Below are positions 63,304-64,000 of a DNA stretch of 64,000 bases, one piece after another; positions within the stretch are counted from its first letter, which is position 1; each line of letters starts with the position of its first letter. Where the stretch lies: assembly GCF_010500615.1 (NCBI RefSeq), contig NZ_JAAGNX010000001.1, forward strand, positions 697,531 to 761,530, in the 5' to 3' direction. The stretch comes from Oceanipulchritudo coccoides (GTDB taxonomy: Bacteria > Verrucomicrobiota > Verrucomicrobiia > Opitutales > Oceanipulchritudinaceae). The notes beneath the pieces were generated by a model that saw only the letters and a program-made list of their open reading frames with translations, was not told where the DNA came from and ran no database searches. Made by a program: the position numbers and the translations under genes.

Positions 63304-64000
63304 ATGAAGGGTTTCCAGAAGGAATGTAATATCCGTTGTGCGGTTATTGGATACGGCGGTGCCTTCAATATGGGCAAGGTCCATCTCGACCAGATGCAGG
63401 CCGCCGGCATGAAGCCAGTCGCCGTGGTGGAAATAGACGCATCGCGGCTGGAGGTTGCCAAAAGCGACTTTCCGGGTATCCAGATTTTCACGACAATAGG
63501 CAGTATGCTGAAGGAGGCAAAGCCGGACCTTGTAACAATCATCACGCCGCACAATACACACGCAGAACTCTCCATGAAGTGCCTTGAATCCGGGGCAAGC
63601 GTGGTCTGCGAGAAGCCCATGGCAATCACGCTCGAAGAATGTGACCGGATGATTGCCGTGGCAGAATCCAAAGACCTTTTATTGTCTGTCTATCACAATC
63701 GCCACTGGGATGGCTGCATCCTGGAGGCAGTCGATCGTATCCGGAACAAGGATGAAATTGGTGAAGTGTTTCGGGTGGAAGCGCATATGGGTGGATTCAG
63801 CCAACCCGGCGACTGGTGGCGATCCAGTCGCAGTATTTCGGGAGGGATTCATTACGACTGGGGCGTGCACCTCATTGAGTATGCACTTCAGGTGATTAAT
63901 TCCAAAGTGGTTGAGGTGAGCGCCTTTTCAAAGGAAGGGGTCTGGCAGACTAAGTGGGGTAAGGATACCAATCAGGACGAACTGACGGCCATTGTCCGCT
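63304..64000 (+). CDS. Gfo/Idh/MocA-family oxidoreductase, cut at the window edge
   Basis: NAD(P)-dependent oxidoreductase with an N-terminal Rossmann fold (RCAVIGYGGAFNMGKVHLDQM) and the family EKP motif in VVCEKPMAITLEECD; the second domain begins with SVYHNRHWDGCILEAV, and GGIHYDWGVHLIEYAL carries the usual conserved Asp and His. The frame is open to the end of the window (232 codons seen), so the C-terminus is missing. The substrate is probably a sugar or inositol-like compound, by family only. It starts 25 bases past the thioesterase stop. Confidence 0.88.
   Translation, partial: MKGFQKECNIRCAVIGYGGAFNMGKVHLDQMQAAGMKPVAVVEIDASRLEVAKSDFPGIQIFTTIGSMLKEAKPDLVTIITPHNTHAELSMKCLESGASVVCEKPMAITLEECDRMIAVAESKDLLLSVYHNRHWDGCILEAVDRIRNKDEIGEVFRVEAHMGGFSQPGDWWRSSRSISGGIHYDWGVHLIEYALQVINSKVVEVSAFSKEGVWQTKWGKDTNQDELTAIVR

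Noticed and set aside
1-64000. Mobile elements, prophage, CRISPR or rRNA genes
   Set aside because: No transposase, integrase, phage structural gene, regularly spaced repeat or rRNA-like sequence was seen on either strand.

Overview
The window is ordinary-looking bacterial chromosome, about 55% G+C by eye, coding almost throughout on both strands. No phage, insertion sequence, CRISPR array or rRNA operon was seen. The cell is Gram-negative (BamA, Skp-like chaperone, LpxD, LptF/G-type permease, DegP-type protease, tripartite-looking envelope genes). A very long GreA-type protein (such long forms are known from Chlamydia), a eukaryote-type glutamine synthetase (GSII), an OleC/OleD pair and sensor kinases with a two-component-regulator propeller fit a Verrucomicrobiota bacterium, probably of the Opitutia. 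That placement is inference from gene content; no 16S gene is present.

Layout. 0-5 kb: serS, tilS, ftsH, then a repeat-rich spacer with tRNA-Thr. 5.2-9.3 kb: a translation/replication run rplY, pth, rpsF, ssb, rplI, dnaB, without the rpsR gene that usually sits there. 9.3-16 kb: envelope run bamA, skp-like, (terminator), lpxD, prs, degP-like protease. 16-24.4 kb: M3 oligopeptidase, medium-chain reductase, SWIM-SNF2 helicase, lptF/G-type permease and an RlmI-like methyltransferase, the last three nearly abutting. 24.4-30.1 kb: a divergent YcaO-like protein with a possible 61-residue peptide gene in front of it, opposed by a 1298-codon hybrid sensor kinase and a convergent LuxR-type response regulator. 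30.1-40.3 kb: FAD-linked oxidase, ndk, a fused ispDF, ispE, ptsI-like, an ArsR-methyltransferase coupled to long greA, and an rsmB-like gene. 40.3-46.6 kb: membrane-anchored coiled-coil protein, tRNA(CAT), GSII glnA, a miniature protein kinase overlapping a PP2C phosphatase, AMP nucleosidase, tRNA-Val, threonine aldolase. 46.6-58.5 kb: glnS, ubiE/menG, a ClpX variant, an HU/IHF protein, hisS, an SPFH protein, a second sensor kinase, a lipoprotein cyclophilin, a methyltransferase, a small unknown protein, an EamA permease. 58.5-64 kb: purE, purK, oleC and oleD joined by three successive ATGA overlaps, then a thioesterase and a truncated Gfo/Idh/MocA oxidoreductase at the right edge.

How the genes work together. 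Much of the window is housekeeping: aminoacyl-tRNA synthetases (Ser, Gln, His), tRNA lysidinylation, ribosomal proteins, outer-membrane assembly, isoprenoid precursors (IspD, IspF, IspE) and purine synthesis. The less ordinary parts are the YcaO/peptide/sensor locus, the kinase-phosphatase pair, the OleCD-thioesterase block, the ClpX that lacks a zinc finger, and a hairpin repeat that directly abuts the 3' end of all three tRNA genes.
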